In this document: positions 46,545 to 59,200 of the stretch, piece after piece | How positions within the stretch are numbered: the stretch's first letter is position 1 | Layout of the letters: each line of letters begins with the position of its first letter | Assembly (NCBI GenBank): GCA_036186865.1 | Contig: AP025042.1 | Span: 30,237,910 to 30,301,909, forward strand | From: Eustoma russellianum | Lineage: Eukaryota; Streptophyta; Magnoliopsida; Gentianales; Gentianaceae | DNA length: 64,000 bases | Reading direction: 5' to 3' | Program-made: the position numbers and the translations under genes | Notes under the pieces: model-generated | What the model saw: the letters and a program-made list of their open reading frames with translations, nothing else | The model's database searches: none | What the model was told of the DNA's origin: nothing

Positions 46545-46711
46545 ACATACATATATTGAAATCCTCGGAGTGGTGATCGCGCCGCCGCCGGCCCTGCGGC
46601 TCTGCCGTCGTCATTTATCTCAACACTGCAACGTTTTTTTCTTCCTCATCTCCGTTTTACTGCCCTGTCGCTTCTTTTCGGGCTTATCATCCTCCTGCTA
46701 CGATTTTAGAA

Positions 46712-47965
46712 ATGGTATCGACGCCACAACTGTCTTTTGCTGCGGTGGTTTCCGGCGCAGCATCTACCCAGCATATCTCGATATCGCCGAAAACAGTCTC
46801 ACGTTACAAGGGCATCCTAATGATTTCATTTCTTGATTCAGAAATTGATGCCCTCGCTGCTCCATTCAAACATTCTTTGGTGGGCACATTCTGGAATGGC
46901 AGACCTCCATTGAAAGTCATCCGTGAGGTATTTGAAAAGATCGGGTTCCATCATGATCTGCGCATCACATTGATAGATCAAACGCATATATTGTTGAACT
47001 TTCGAAATGAATCAGATTATTTACGCTGCTTTTATCGCCGCTCTTGGCTAATATCGGGCTGTCATATGCATGTTACAAAATGGACTATTGATTTTGATCC
47101 TGCTACAGATGTTCCAATAGTCTCCGTTTGGATTGCCTTTCCTGGATTGCCTATTCATCTACATCATCAGGACTCGCTTTTTGAGATTGTTCGCACTATA
47201 GGTACACCGATCACGCTTGATGTTGCGACGACCGATGGACTGTGACCGTCTGTTACGCGGGTTTGCGTGAAAGTTGATATCTCCCAAGAATTGCCTCAGA
47301 AGATTTATTTGCAGGCAAAAAATAGGATGCTTTTGCAATCGGTTGTTTATGAGGATTTGCCTCAGTTTTGCACCTCATGCAGGAGACTTGGCCATGCAGA
47401 TACAGAATGCCGTCCTTCAGCCAAGGCCCCTATCCCTCCTCTGCCGCCGCCACCACCGCCGCGTCCAAGGGCACAACGTTGGACACCGGTTAAACGAAAA
47501 GAGGGCAGCACAATCGTGCCTACTGCACCTCCGCAGAACACTCCTGAAGAGGCAGCTGTGCCGCAGCATCAGTCGACTGATCCCCCGAGTCCTCTAGTTA
47601 GCGTCCCTCAGCAACAGGTGGGAGATGATCTGCCTTATGCTGAGGACCAAACATCGTCTCATCCCACTGACGCTATGGATATTGGTCACACGTCCGATAA
47701 AGATTTGCCAGAGAATGAGCAGCCGCCTAAGATCAATATAGTTGCCGATGAAGTGGTTCGGCGGCTGGAGAGGATTCCTCCATCGCCAGACGATGTGATT
47801 TTACTCTCGCTTCTTCAGGATTCAGATACGGCAGAGTTCATTCCTGTTGTTCCTCGTCGAAAACGCCGCTCCAAAAAAGATCTTCCACCTCTACCGCCAT
47901 CCACAATCCTCACACGTAGTGCTTCGCATGCCATCCAGAGAAGTGATACTACTTTGTCTCAATGA
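46712..47965 (+). pseudogene. L1 ORF1 (DUF4283 and zinc knuckle) with one in-frame stop
   Basis: The frame starts MVSTPQLSFAAVVSG and is broken only by a TGA at 47243. Upstream of the stop is a DUF4283-like domain (about residues 30-170: GTFWNGRPPLKVIREVFEKI, WTIDFDP, VWIAFPGLPIHLH). Downstream are YLQAKNRMLLQSVVYEDLPQFC, a CCHC knuckle (CTSCRRLGHADTEC) and a proline-rich, then basic, tail (RRKRRSKKD). ORF1 proteins of L1 bind the element RNA. The stop may be the only lesion. The ORF1 stop overlaps the ORF2 start. Confidence 0.87.
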
Positions 47966-50900
47966 ATATTTTATTCTGGAATATGCGAGGCATGCGTGCC
48001 TCCCTGCCTAGATTGCATAATTTGATTCATGAGCATCATTTAAACATTGTAGCAGTAATTGAACCAAAGCACTCCCTATCGCATATTGGCCGCTTTGCTA
48101 TGGAAATTGGTTTTTCATCACATTTCTTTTCTCAGTCAGAACGTATTTGGTTATTTTGGCATGACGTAGATTTTCATTTGATTCGCTCGCAAGATCAGCA
48201 ACAGGTTGTTCATTTTACATTTTTATTTCGGCAGCTACAACAGCAGTTTGTATTATCGGTGGTCTATGGTAATCATACAGTCTCTCTTCGTCGCTCCCTA
48301 TTGTTGAGAAATATGTTTGGATAATTTTCAAAGTCATGATTTTAAGTGGTTAATACTTAAAATGTCATACATGGTGTTATATGTGATTAAAAGTTGAAAA
48401 AGTTGACATCGGTCTCTCAGGTTGTTGCACATCGATCGATGTCTAGGGTTTTTAGAAATAATTTTTTAAAATGTGTTAAAATGATTGTTTTCATTTGTAC
48501 ATGATTTATACATGTTCATTATGTGATTATTGTGTATTTTTGGTGATTATTTTTGTCTTGTGACTAACATGCCTTGGAAGTTTCTACAACTTACCAAAAA
48601 GGGCAAAATTGGTATTTTGAGTTTTGTAGGAACATGATATGGTGGAAATATTTCAAGGATGTATTATTATCCTATTTATCATGACAAAGGTGATATCATG
48701 ATTATTTATGACCATCCGGGTCATTTCTTGAGTTTTCTTACACCAGGGGTATTTTGGTCATTTTACCCCCAAGGGTATTTTTGGTATTTTCACTCAAGGA
48801 ATCTCTTGAGTATATTATTATCTTCATTCTGGAGCTGTGTTATTATTATTTTGAAGATAATATGGTGATCTTATATCTTATTCTCTCAACCGATGATATT
48901 ATTGACTATAGCTGGATATGTGACGATTTGAGATGTCACATTCTATTTTTTCTCGAAGACCCTCTTATATATGTTATAAGAGAATATTTGTCATCATTAT
49001 TCAGAGATATTAAAGGTGTCAAAGGTGTGGAAATGATCTCAACATATAAGAAGAAATATTGGGGAATTTCGGTGTTACACGTTGACATAATCTTGTCAAA
49101 TTGTTATCTATTTATTTCTTTTTCAAAAATTTGAGTTGCTACACATATTTGTATGTCCAAAAACGTGATTAATCAGGTGGATATGATGGTGCATTCATTT
49201 TGTGAGTTGGAGACAAGTGGACCAACCAAAAAGAAGCTAGTTGGCAAAATTGCCAACTTGGATTTTTTCTAAATATAGCCAACGGATATATGGTTTCTTG
49301 GAGTATTTTTCAGCAGATTTTTTGAAGTCAAATGGAGCTCTCACATGTCCTATTATGTTGCTTGAAGTTGGGGATAATTTGGTGGTATTATCCTTTCTTA
49401 TTTTATTAAGAAAAATCAAAAACAATTTTGGTAAAAATCAAAGTAGCCAACGGCTACAATGCTGATTTTTGGAGCTGAATTTGTCATTTGAAAATATCAA
49501 GTCTCACATGCCTATTCTTGTGCCAAAAAGTTGAGAAGATGATGGAGTTGTTGTGGTGCTATTATCTTCACATTTTCAAGATAATTCCAAGTCACTTTTT
49601 AGGTGGAATTTTCGGCAACAAGGTGATGTCAATGTGGACCAATCATTGTGTTTTATTTTGCCAAGTGTACAAAGCCAACCAATGATGAGAAGACATTTGG
49701 AGTTGATGATGAAGATGATGACACATTGGCATTCTTATCTTCAAGGCTCAAATCACACTATAAATAGAGGCATTGGTGAAGAAGATGAAACACACTTGAA
49801 GCTCACAAGCATTCTATAGCTTTCATATTCATCTTCTTGTTCTTGTTGTTGTATTTTGTTGTAGCAAAGTTGTTCTTAATATTTTGGTAAGCTACAAGCC
49901 TCTTGAGCTTCATTTGTAAGATTGATTAGCCATCTTTATAAGGCTACATCAATAGGTGTTGGAGGTATTGCAACTAAGTGTTGCTTAGAAGGTGATTATC
50001 CAAGTCTTGAGTAGGGTTGGTGTATAACCCAAGGATCAAGCTTGGCTCTTGTTGTAAGGTGTTCATATCATAGTGAAATCCAAGGAAAGGTGTTCCTTGG
50101 GACTGGAGTAGGTCACATTGACCGAACCAGGATAAATCCTCGGTGTTCTTCTCTTGTTTCTTTATTTCTGTTTTCTGCCCGTTTTTGACTGCAGTTTTCA
50201 CCCAACTTCACACAATTTGAAAAAATAGCTAAACATTTTCAAAATTCGTGATTTTTGGTGGAGTTATACTTCAGACTGTTAGCTTTCATTTGCAACAAGA
50301 ATCACTTGATTTGAGCAAGTAAAAGTTAGTCTTTCAGTCTTTGCAAGATAACTGCTCCAATCTGGCTGCAATCTGACCAGTTTTGAGAAAAGTTAAATTC
50401 TGTATTTTTCAAGAATTGTTTGAGGTCAGGGCCTTTTGGAAACTTCATCTACACATCCTAAGGAGTGTTTTGATATAAAGATCAACCTTTTTGGTTGAGT
50501 ATTCAAAGAGAAACACTATTTTCAAAATCAGCAACATTCTGTCCAATTCTGTCCAGATTGACCATCTAAATCTTTTAATTTGTTTGAAGGGTCAAACGAT
50601 CTTATTTTTGTCTGATTTTTGGACAGAGTCTTGTTAACTCATTGAAGTTTAATTCTGGAAAGTTTCATAATTTTTGGAGTTGTGTACAATTATTTGTGAA
50701 TTTTTGAAAAACGGGTTCTGAATCTGAGTTGGTCTCAGATTCTGTTTTCAAGGGGATTTTAACAAAGGGTTGTAGTGTAATTTCCGCTAACCACTATTCA
50801 CCCCCCCCTCTAGTGGTGTTCATTGCAGGTGCACGGTCCAACACCTATGGCATTCCCTCACAGTCTTTTCGGACTCCAATGACTTGCCATGGGTTATTGG

Positions 50901-53900
50901 GGGCGACTTTAATACTTTCAGATCGCTTGAGGATCATGCAGGACGTTCGTAACCTTCTCTCACATCCCTGCAAGATTTTAACGATTGTATTGAATTGTGT
51001 TCACTAATGTCTCCGCAGTTTCACGGGCCGCGATATACATGGACAGATGGTAGGGGCCTATGGCGGGTACGACGCAGGCTTGACTGGGTTTTTTTCAACT
51101 CCTCTTTTCAGGAAGTGTTTGATGATACACACTTATCTCATCTACCTCGAGTTACCTCAGATCATACACCATTGATATTCTTGGGTCGAGTGGGTAATTC
51201 GGAGGGTCGCAGATCCTTTCGTTTTTTAGATTCTTGGTTGCATCATCCCGACTTCCACACTTATATGAAAACTGCATGGACATCTTATTCAACCACAGGG
51301 GGTATGTATGGATTCTATTCGAAATTGCGCCGTCTGAAGAAGGATGTACAACGCTGGAATAAGGAGATCTTTGGCAATATTTTCTCCAATGTTAAACATG
51401 CGGAGACAGCTATGACACAAGCAGAACACGCTTGGGACGCTGACTCATCCGAGTCAAGTCGTGAGATATACCATAAGGCAAAGGCAGAATATCTTCAAGC
51501 ACTATTATATGAATTTCATTTCTGGAAGCAGAAAGCACGCGTAAGATGGCTTCAAGATGGTGATGCCAATACGAGATATTTCCACTCCATAGTCAAAGGC
51601 CGACGTACTCAGCTACGAGTGCAGCAGATCCGGACAGCTGATGGTCGCCTGTGCACGGATTCTGCATCAATTAAAGCTGAGGCAGTCTCTTATTACTCCT
51701 CTTTATTCCAGCGAGAACACACGCACTCCTATGAAGCAATCCTTAACAACATCCCAACCATAGTCACAACGGCGGACAATTTGATGCTTACAAGCGTACC
51801 TGCTGACGAGGAAGTAAAGACAACAGTGTGGCATTTAGACCCTCACAGTGTGGCCGGACCTGATGGATTCTATGGTAATTTTTATCGTTCGTGTTGGTCG
51901 GTTATTTGTTCTGATGTGGTTAAGGCTGTCCAAGAATTTTTTCTTGGCATTCCTCAGCCTGCAGTCATGGCGAGTGCGCTCATTACATTAATTCCAAAAA
52001 AAAGTCTCCGGACACGTTCAGTGACTTTCGGCCTATCTGTCTCACCAATTTTATAAGCAAAGTCTGCACGAGGATATTGGCTACTAGACTTAATACTCTA
52101 CTCCCACAGCTTATTTCTCCAGAGCAAACCGGATTTCTTCCAGGATCGGATATTTCTACGCAGGTTCTGATGGCCAGGGAGATGATACATATGTTGGATA
52201 AAAGAGGCTCACAGCTATGTTTAAAGCTAGACATGATGAAGGCTTTTGACCGTGTAAGCTGGGAATATCTGGAGCGGATACTTCGTTCTTTTGGTTTCTC
52301 AGAATTTTTTATTCGTCTAGTTTTGAACCATTTGAAGGCAACCACGTTATCAATTCTACTTAATGGTCAGCCTACCACCTCATTTCGACCAGGCAGGGGA
52401 GTTAAGCAAGGAGATCCTTTATCTCTGTTGCTATTTATTATTTCATCTGAAGGATTTAGCAGAGGAATAAAATCACTAGTGGCATCGGGAGTTATACAAC
52501 CTTTTCGTCTGGGTAGGGTTCCATTCACTATTACACACTTAGCTTATGCTGATGATCTACTGGTTTTCTTTCGAGGAACGCAGCGTAATCTTTGGCACTT
52601 TCATTCTTTCCTAGCACAGTATGAAAATGCCTCTGGTCAGAAAATAAATTTTCAGAAAAGTAGCTTCATTCCATCTGCTGCGATTACGCCGCAACAGCGT
52701 TACGCCTATGCGTCGATCACGTGCATGCGGGCTTCACATCTCCCATTTCGGTATCTTGGCTCTTATTTACATAAAGGCATCAACAGGTCCAGCTATTGTA
52801 CTTCTTTATTGCAACACATAGATGATCGTCTGAATGGTTGGCACTCAAAGTTATTATCGGCTACGGGCCGCCTATTTTTGTTGCGTTCGGTTTTGTCTTC
52901 TTTGCCTTTACACATTCTTGCCGCAGGTGGGCTGCCCAAATCAGTAATCCATGTCATACATCGAAAAATGGCGGCATTTTATTGGGGTAGTAGGCATCAT
53001 TGGGTATCTTGGGCCATTATTACATCTCCACGAGAGGAGAGTGGATTAGGTATTCGGAACCTATACGTCCTACAGAAAGCGTATCAGTGTCGTATTTGGT
53101 GGTCATATCAACAACAACAAACGCTTTGGAGTACTTTTATGCATGCTAAGTACGGTCGCCGCAGTGATTATGTACCTCGACTGCCAGACTCCCTGGTGTG
53201 GAAGCTTATATGCAGAATTCACCCACTGTGTTCGGCTCACACAGCGGGGCAGATGTCACATCTTACATGGACTTCTATGCCGTCTGGGGAATTCTCTTTG
53301 AGTAGCGCATATGACATATGTCGAGTATCTCATTTAACACTCCTTTCCTCACGGTTTATTTGGTTCAAATATCACTCGCCCACTACTCAGATATTTTTAT
53401 GGCGTATCTTTCATTCGGTGGTACCATTTGAAGATTATACTTGTAAGTTTGATGTTGCCCGACCATCTCAGTGCCCATTTTGTAAACAGGAATCTGCCAC
53501 ACTGGATCATATCTTTATATACTGTTTGGGCATTCGTTCGATCTAGACTTACTTTGCCACTGAGTTAAACTGCCCCACTCTAACGTCTATGAGTTTACGT
53601 CAGTATTTACTCTCCTGGTGGTACCAATCGCATTCCTCTTTGTTCCTTGGCGTATTGCGTGTGGTTGCCCCAGCAATCATTGTTTATTCGGTCTGGCATG
53701 CCTTCGCATCATTGGTATATGGGGAGACTCGCACTTTCTCGCTTGCCTCATTAAGGTTTACTATTCAGTATGACATTTCTATGTGGTGCAAATCTATTTC
53801 GGGATCCAAATTGATGGCTGATTCGCGCCACCCATTCGTATGGCTTCCTCAGCTTCGGAATCCACGTCCAATTTTGATACGCTGGAAATTACCTCCCTCT

Positions 53901-54367
53901 GGTCGATTTAAATTAAATACTGATGCGGCAGTTGGTCGACATTATAGTGCAGGTGGCGCTATTTTGAGAGATCATGCTGGTGTATGTCTAGGGGCAGTGT
54001 CCTTTAGATTACGCCAAGCTCACCTATTCATGCAGAGATACAGGCAGCATTGTTTGGACTATTGTTTTTCCTGCCTTTATATCGCCCCATTATTCTTGAA
54101 TCAGATTGTGCGATGCTTATATCGCGATTAGCCCGTCCTCAATTGGTGTTCGGCAACTATCATCTTCAGTTACTACACACCTTAGTTCGGCTACATCGCT
54201 TGGACTTTCATCACATCTATAGAGAGGCAAACATGGCTGCCCATTATCTGGCTCAGAATGCTATGCTAAATCCCTGCACTCAAATCTACCTTTCTCAATC
54301 TCTACCACCGTTAGTTCGTAGTTCCGTCTCATTGGATCTCTCTACAGTGCATTTGCGGGTGCCTTGA
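47962..54367 (+). pseudogene. L1 ORF2, split by an LTR-like insert and frameshifted
   Basis: ORF2 starts MNILFWNMRGMRASL, a typical plant L1 endonuclease start, with VIEPKHS. It is cut after about residue 115 and resumes near 50837 with DLPWVIGGDFNTF, then a stop at about 50950. The reverse transcriptase follows in two frames (50995-52056 and 52077-53546) that change at an A8 tract near 51996. KLDMMKAFDRVSWEYL, GVKQGDPLS and the catalytic YADD (LAYADDLLVFF) are intact. A zinc-binding CPFCKQESATLDHIFIYC follows, then RNase H (KLNTDAAVGR, GAILRDHAG, LESDC) across another frameshift near 54040. Confidence 0.9.
48303..50836 (+). mobile_element. 2.5-kb solo LTR-like insert in LINE-2 ORF2
   Basis: The sequence between the two halves of the endonuclease frame has no coding capacity. 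It starts near TGTTGAGAAATATG and ends near CACCCCCCCCTCTAGTGGTG...TTGCA, a common ending of plant Copia LTRs. A TATA box (CTATAAATAGAGG) lies at about 49758. GACCGAACCAGGATAAATCCTCGG near 50119 resembles the downstream part of Copia SIRE/Maximus-type LTRs. The edges are only good to about 10 bp. A repeated ATTG is a candidate target duplication, not proven. Confidence 0.6.
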
Positions 54368-55364
54368 GCTATCTACGTCTTCCATATGGATTGGCATCAG
54401 CAGCATTTTCCTGCCTGTGTCCTACCGGGCGCGGGCAGGTTTGGTATGGTTACCACTTTGTTAGTTTCCGTTCTCTTTCACTGTTGTTTGATTGCTCTAA
54501 TCTCTGCTTCATTCTGTTTCACCGCACTTGCGTGGCACCTGCCGGAGACGTTGAACCCAAGCTGGTTATCAGCATCCCCTTTGCCGGGCAACCCGTTGTC
54601 CACATTACAGGTCTTCCATATGGATTGACGCTTTCTCTCGTTCCCTGCCTGCCTATTTATTAGGGCAGGCAGGCTTGGTATGATTTCTTTTTTGGAATGG
54701 AGCATTGTTCTTTTGGTGTGGCATGTCCTTTTATCATTTGCTGACCGCCTTATTCCTATGTATCTTTGGATGAGGAATTTCTGCATGCAAACGCGTGGTC
54801 CTTCATGGTTACAAGTCTTTCAATTGGATTGGCGTTTCACTATAACAACTGTCGGTGCCGTCTTGGGTACCGACAGACTTGGTACGTTTACGCTTCATTA
54901 TGTCTGGTTCTCCTCACTGTATCAGCGGCATCACATTTACTTATGCATGTCTTTCTTATGTGCATGGATGCCCCATATCTGCTTGATCTACTTTGCCACG
55001 GATGACTCGGCCCTACCTGCCGGAACGAGGACTCACCCACATCGAACAACAGCATCATCTACTTTCACATTTCGGCTTGTCCACACATTTTGTATTGTAA
55101 TGATTATATTTTTCCCGGTAGCGCCTATCAACTTTCCATCTATATAAATATGTACGCTTTTTCCTTCTTCAAGGTTTTATCCACAAGGGTGGTTTTTCTT
55201 GGCAAGATTTTAATGCGGCATATCATATATAGTTGGAAGTTTGATAATCATACACTGCTACTTTCTTCCTGTCTTCTTTTGTAATAAGGTGTTCCTCCGC
55301 CACAAGTGAGGGCTTTCAATAACACAATAAAATGTTGTTTTCAAAAAAAACACATACATATATT

Positions 55365-55616
55365 AGAAAACACTTCTGTGAAGAAGACACGCTACCTAAC
55401 ATTTCCCTCGGGCAAAGTAGCGATGGTTATTGAGACTACATCAGGGGAATTAACTGCCGGTGGGTTCTTACATTCCTTGGAAGAACATTTGTCGTGCGTG
55501 TCATAATCTGACCAGTATTAACCAATAGAGCAAGGTACACTTCCGCATTTATTTACTTTGTTATTGTGTTCTCTTAAGCGATCATCGGGTAACAGATTTA
55601 CTGTGTAAATCTAACA
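55365..55616 (+). repeat. Copia-2 3' LTR, second part
   Basis: After the LINE-2 target repeat the sequence parallels the end of the Copia-1 LTR (blocks CTAACATTTCCCTCGGGCAAAG, CCGCATTTATTTACTTTGTTATTG) and ends AAATCTAACA, compared with AAATCCAACA in Copia-1. Confidence 0.75.
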
Positions 55617-56299
55617 ACTAAAATTTTAAAAAATCGAATTTCACCCCTAAACATACCCCCTCCATTTGTTCTCTCTCTCTCTCTCCTTTTCAATCATCAC
55701 CAAAAACTCCCCAGCCACCAAAGACCACTCCAGTTATGGCGAAGGTCAACTTCGGACACACTTGGTCTAATTATACTATCAATTCGGTGCAGCGCAAGGG
55801 ATGCAGGACGTCTCTTCTGCATCAATTAGGATCTTAAGTCAAACTCAACCAACCCTTCCAAAAGGCAGCATCGACTAGTCACCTCAGCCACCGATACCAC
55901 ATATACCATAGTTGTCACCTAAGCTACCATGAGCATCTCAGTCATACCCAACGGGTCGGCGACTACTCAGTGTCCAAAGCCTTCTACCTCAGCTCGGCCA
56001 ACGAGACACCTCCCATACAGACTCTCTGTCAGCGAGCATCTTAGCCATGTAACTTGACACGCGGTGCCACGTGGTGACCATACACAAGTAGACCATTAGT
56101 AGTTCGAGACACTTGACACTCTCTCGTAGCTCATCAACATGCATTGACTACCAAAACTATACGAAAGAGAAAAACAACGCCAATAGAGCAAGTTTATTTG
56201 AAAGAGAAAAAACTCCACCCGAGACAGAAATTCCACAAATGAGACATGTTTCTCACATATTTTTATACACAAATATGGTTATGCCCGCAATTGACGTGA
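55617..56299. other. Unassigned sequence between Copia-2 and the Gypsy remnant
   Basis: No gene was seen. A short CT repeat lies at about 55671-55684. It may include a decayed Gypsy LTR or leader, but I cannot show this. Confidence 0.35.
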
Positions 56300-59200
56300 G
56301 CATCAGAGGTTTTTTATAGTAACATTCTGGGGCGTCTAACATTGTTGCTTGTGTTCTCCAGCAACTATTGTTAGTTTCATCATCTCAATCATTCAATGAT
56401 CCTAGTGAAGATGTGACTTCGCCATTTGACGCTAAAAAGAGGGCCAAACATGCCTTAATTCACATCTTTCTTTGTTAAAACTCATATAATGTCCCCTAAG
56501 AATAGGTAAAAATACCAATATGAAGGTGAAGAATCTTCTCATCATCGAAGATAGAGAGGCGGTCCCAAACGTTTGTCAGAGTTCAACTTCAATGGGCAGG
56601 CTGGATGCCTGGATGCTGTTCCAGGAGTCATCCATGAAGATTATGATCGAAATATGAGTGTTTTCCAAGATTTAGATGAATAAATCAAAGAGGCCCCACA
56701 TGATGCTCAACACCTCCCTTACGACCATTGAGGGAGGCAAAGATCTCAAGAGTGTTCCTCTTGAGCAAGGGATGAATTCATGGTAGATGATATGGGTAAA
56801 GTTAAAAAAACAACATATTGAACCTTTCCCCTGAGTGATCCCATAAGAGTCAAGTCACGTCACTCTAAGCACGTGCAATAGGTGTCATTGCCTCATTATG
56901 GACGAGGTAATTTCGAGGATCGATCATCCTTGAACCACTTAGAATATACCTGGGGCAGTGCAAGAAAACTCTTTTTTTGAAAAGATCGTAGAGTATACGG
57001 CCGCAAACAATTTCAAGGTGCCCAAAATGGACACATATGATGGCACCTTTAACCCCGTGATCATCTGTTATAGTTGCAGACTTCAATAAGTCTGAAGAAT
57101 GTTCTTAACCCAAAGTGGTATAAAAATTTCCTTGTGTATTTTAGGAGAAAGATCGTGAGATGGTTTCAAGAGTTGTCATCTCAGTCAATTTATTATTTTT
57201 GACGAATGACCCAAAGTTTAAGGCACAATTTATGTCTTACAAATCTTTCATTACTCTTCGTATTTGATGACTCTGAGAAAAAACCAGATGAGTCAGTTTT
57301 GCAATACATACACCGTTTCACGGACAAATCCCAGTAGGTTAGAGAATGTATGATAGAGTTATGATTGTTATGTTTACTAATATGCTTAGCCCTGAGAATA
57401 ACCTAAAGTCTATGAGGGCTTGTTTGAAGAAAGCCCACCAATTCGCTCACAGTGAAGAGGCGAACAGATTAAAGAGAGAGTCTGAGTAAGCCTATCAAAA
57501 AACCGAGCCAAGGTGAACCTAAAAGGGAGGCTCGCAAAGACTCTAAGGTCAATGCAACGCGTTTGATTACCTAAGTGGCCAAGGTAAAGAAGGTTTGCTT
57601 TTACTTTTCTAAAAAAAAAAGATCCTTGCTGTCATGGAGAAACACGGATTAAGGATGAACCGACCACTGCTGCAGGGGTCGAGAACAAAGACGGATCCTA
57701 CGTTGTGCTACAAATATCATAAAGGTATTTGCCATAATATAGAAAAATGCAGATAGTTGACATGCGCAATCGAGCTTGAAAAGGGTCACTTACATCAGTT
57801 TTATGAGCCTAGGTCACAATTGCACAATCGGCTGGATTTTTGCCAACCTCTTCCAAAAGAAAAGTGCTAAGAAGACCAACCATGCTGGCATAAAAAAAGA
57901 TGATGACAAGGAGATAAAGAGTCTATCGCTACAGGTTAATTCGACAATCTATATGATTTCTGGTTGAATTGGTATGCTAAGGTCAAGACCAGAGCCAGGG
58001 ACAACTGGAACTTCAGACAAATCGCCTTAGAAAACAGCAAATCTCTCGCACGAGCTGACTTACATGCCAGATTACCAATCCCCTTAGGCCATGGCAATGA
58101 AGGCTTGGTGATTGACGTCTTTGTCAATCTTGCACCTAACAACATCGTGGCGGGAGTTTATGATGTAGGACAGTCAAATGTGCCCTGTATCATTTCCATT
58201 ATTTGGAATTTTAGGTGCAGCAGTGTAACCAACAAACCTGGTTACATTGTCAGTCACCTTTGTTAAAAATAGAAAATTTCGTCACTTGTAGGTGGATTTT
58301 GTTGTCATAAAGGATACAAAAGTCAGTCTACAACATTGTCCTTGGCAGACGGCCTTAATGGGTTTAGAGGCAATCATCTCTGCCACTACATGTTAGCCTA
58401 AAGTTCCTGTCCTAAGCTGAAATGGTGACTATACACAGAAATCTGCAGGCAATGCAAAGTTGCTATGTGTAGCGATGAAGGGTAAATTATCCATACAGCA
58501 GGTCAATCTTGACAATATTGCTTTCTGCAACTGAGGAGAAACTAGAGTCAGATGATTCATTAAGATACTTCATCTTAAATCCTAATAAATCCAGGTTGTT
58601 CAGGTAGATCCAAAACTTGTTAAGAGAATGTGGAGTTATCTTTACTTAGACAGCTGAGGAATGCCATACATTATAACACCTCTTGATCAGACAAGCTTAA
58701 CTTGGCCCCCAGTGTTAAGCTCGCCAAACAGAAGAAAAGAAACTTCACTCCCAAGAGAAATAAGACAATAGATAGATAGGCAGCGAGCTGCTTACCGTCA
58801 AGTTTATAATAGAATCCTTTTATCTAATCCGGTTAGCCAATCCCATGGTGGTGTCAAAACGCGACCAAAGTTGGAGGATGTCTATTGATTACACTGATTT
58901 GAATAAAACTTATCCGAAAGATTGTTATTCCTTGATGAAAAATGACAGTTTGATGGATTCAACAATTGAGCACTAGGTTTTTTTACTTTCTTCACGCTTT
59001 CAAAGGTTATCATCAAGTAGCTATGGCTAAGGAAGACCAAGACAAAACTTCCTTTATTATTAAAGAATACACCTACTGCTACATCATCATGTCTTTTGGG
59101 CTAAAAAACACAATAGCCATTTATCACAGGCTGGTTAATTCTTTGTTCAAGAACTAGATTGCTTGTGTCATGGAAGTCCATATTGATTATATGCTTATCA

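Larger units (their letters stand above)
45875..46557 (+). repeat. Copia-2 3' LTR, first part
   Basis: It starts TGTTGGGTTTAAC after a purine-rich AAAGTGAGAGAT tract. It includes two tandem hairpins (46276-46370) and a TA microsatellite (about 46468-46541) and is split from the second part by LINE-2. Confidence 0.82.
46558..55347 (+). mobile_element. LINE-2: near full-length L1 with 17-bp target duplication
   Basis: The target duplication AAACACATACATATATT lies at 46541-46557 and 55348-55364. Inside are a 154-bp GC-rich 5' leader, ORF1, ORF2 and a 3' UTR ending in a run of A (55343-55350, which merges with the duplication). Without the insertion at about 48303-50836 it would be about 6.25 kb, normal for plant L1. 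The 3' UTR matches LINE-1. Confidence 0.93.
41883..55616 (+). mobile_element. Copia-2: decayed LTR retrotransposon, host of a nested L1
   Basis: A 5' LTR fragment starts at 41883 (TGGTTGGGTTTAA, against TGTTGGGTTTAA at 45875). The 3' LTR starts at 45875, is interrupted by LINE-2 after 46557, and resumes at 55365 to end TCTAACA at 55616. ACTA occurs on both sides (41879-41882 and 55617-55620). Two internal deletions are visible by comparison with Copia-1. One joins the 5' LTR to the late leader (about 42312) and removes the primer binding site. The other joins the gag start region to the end of integrase (about 42968). It cannot move on its own. Confidence 0.85.
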
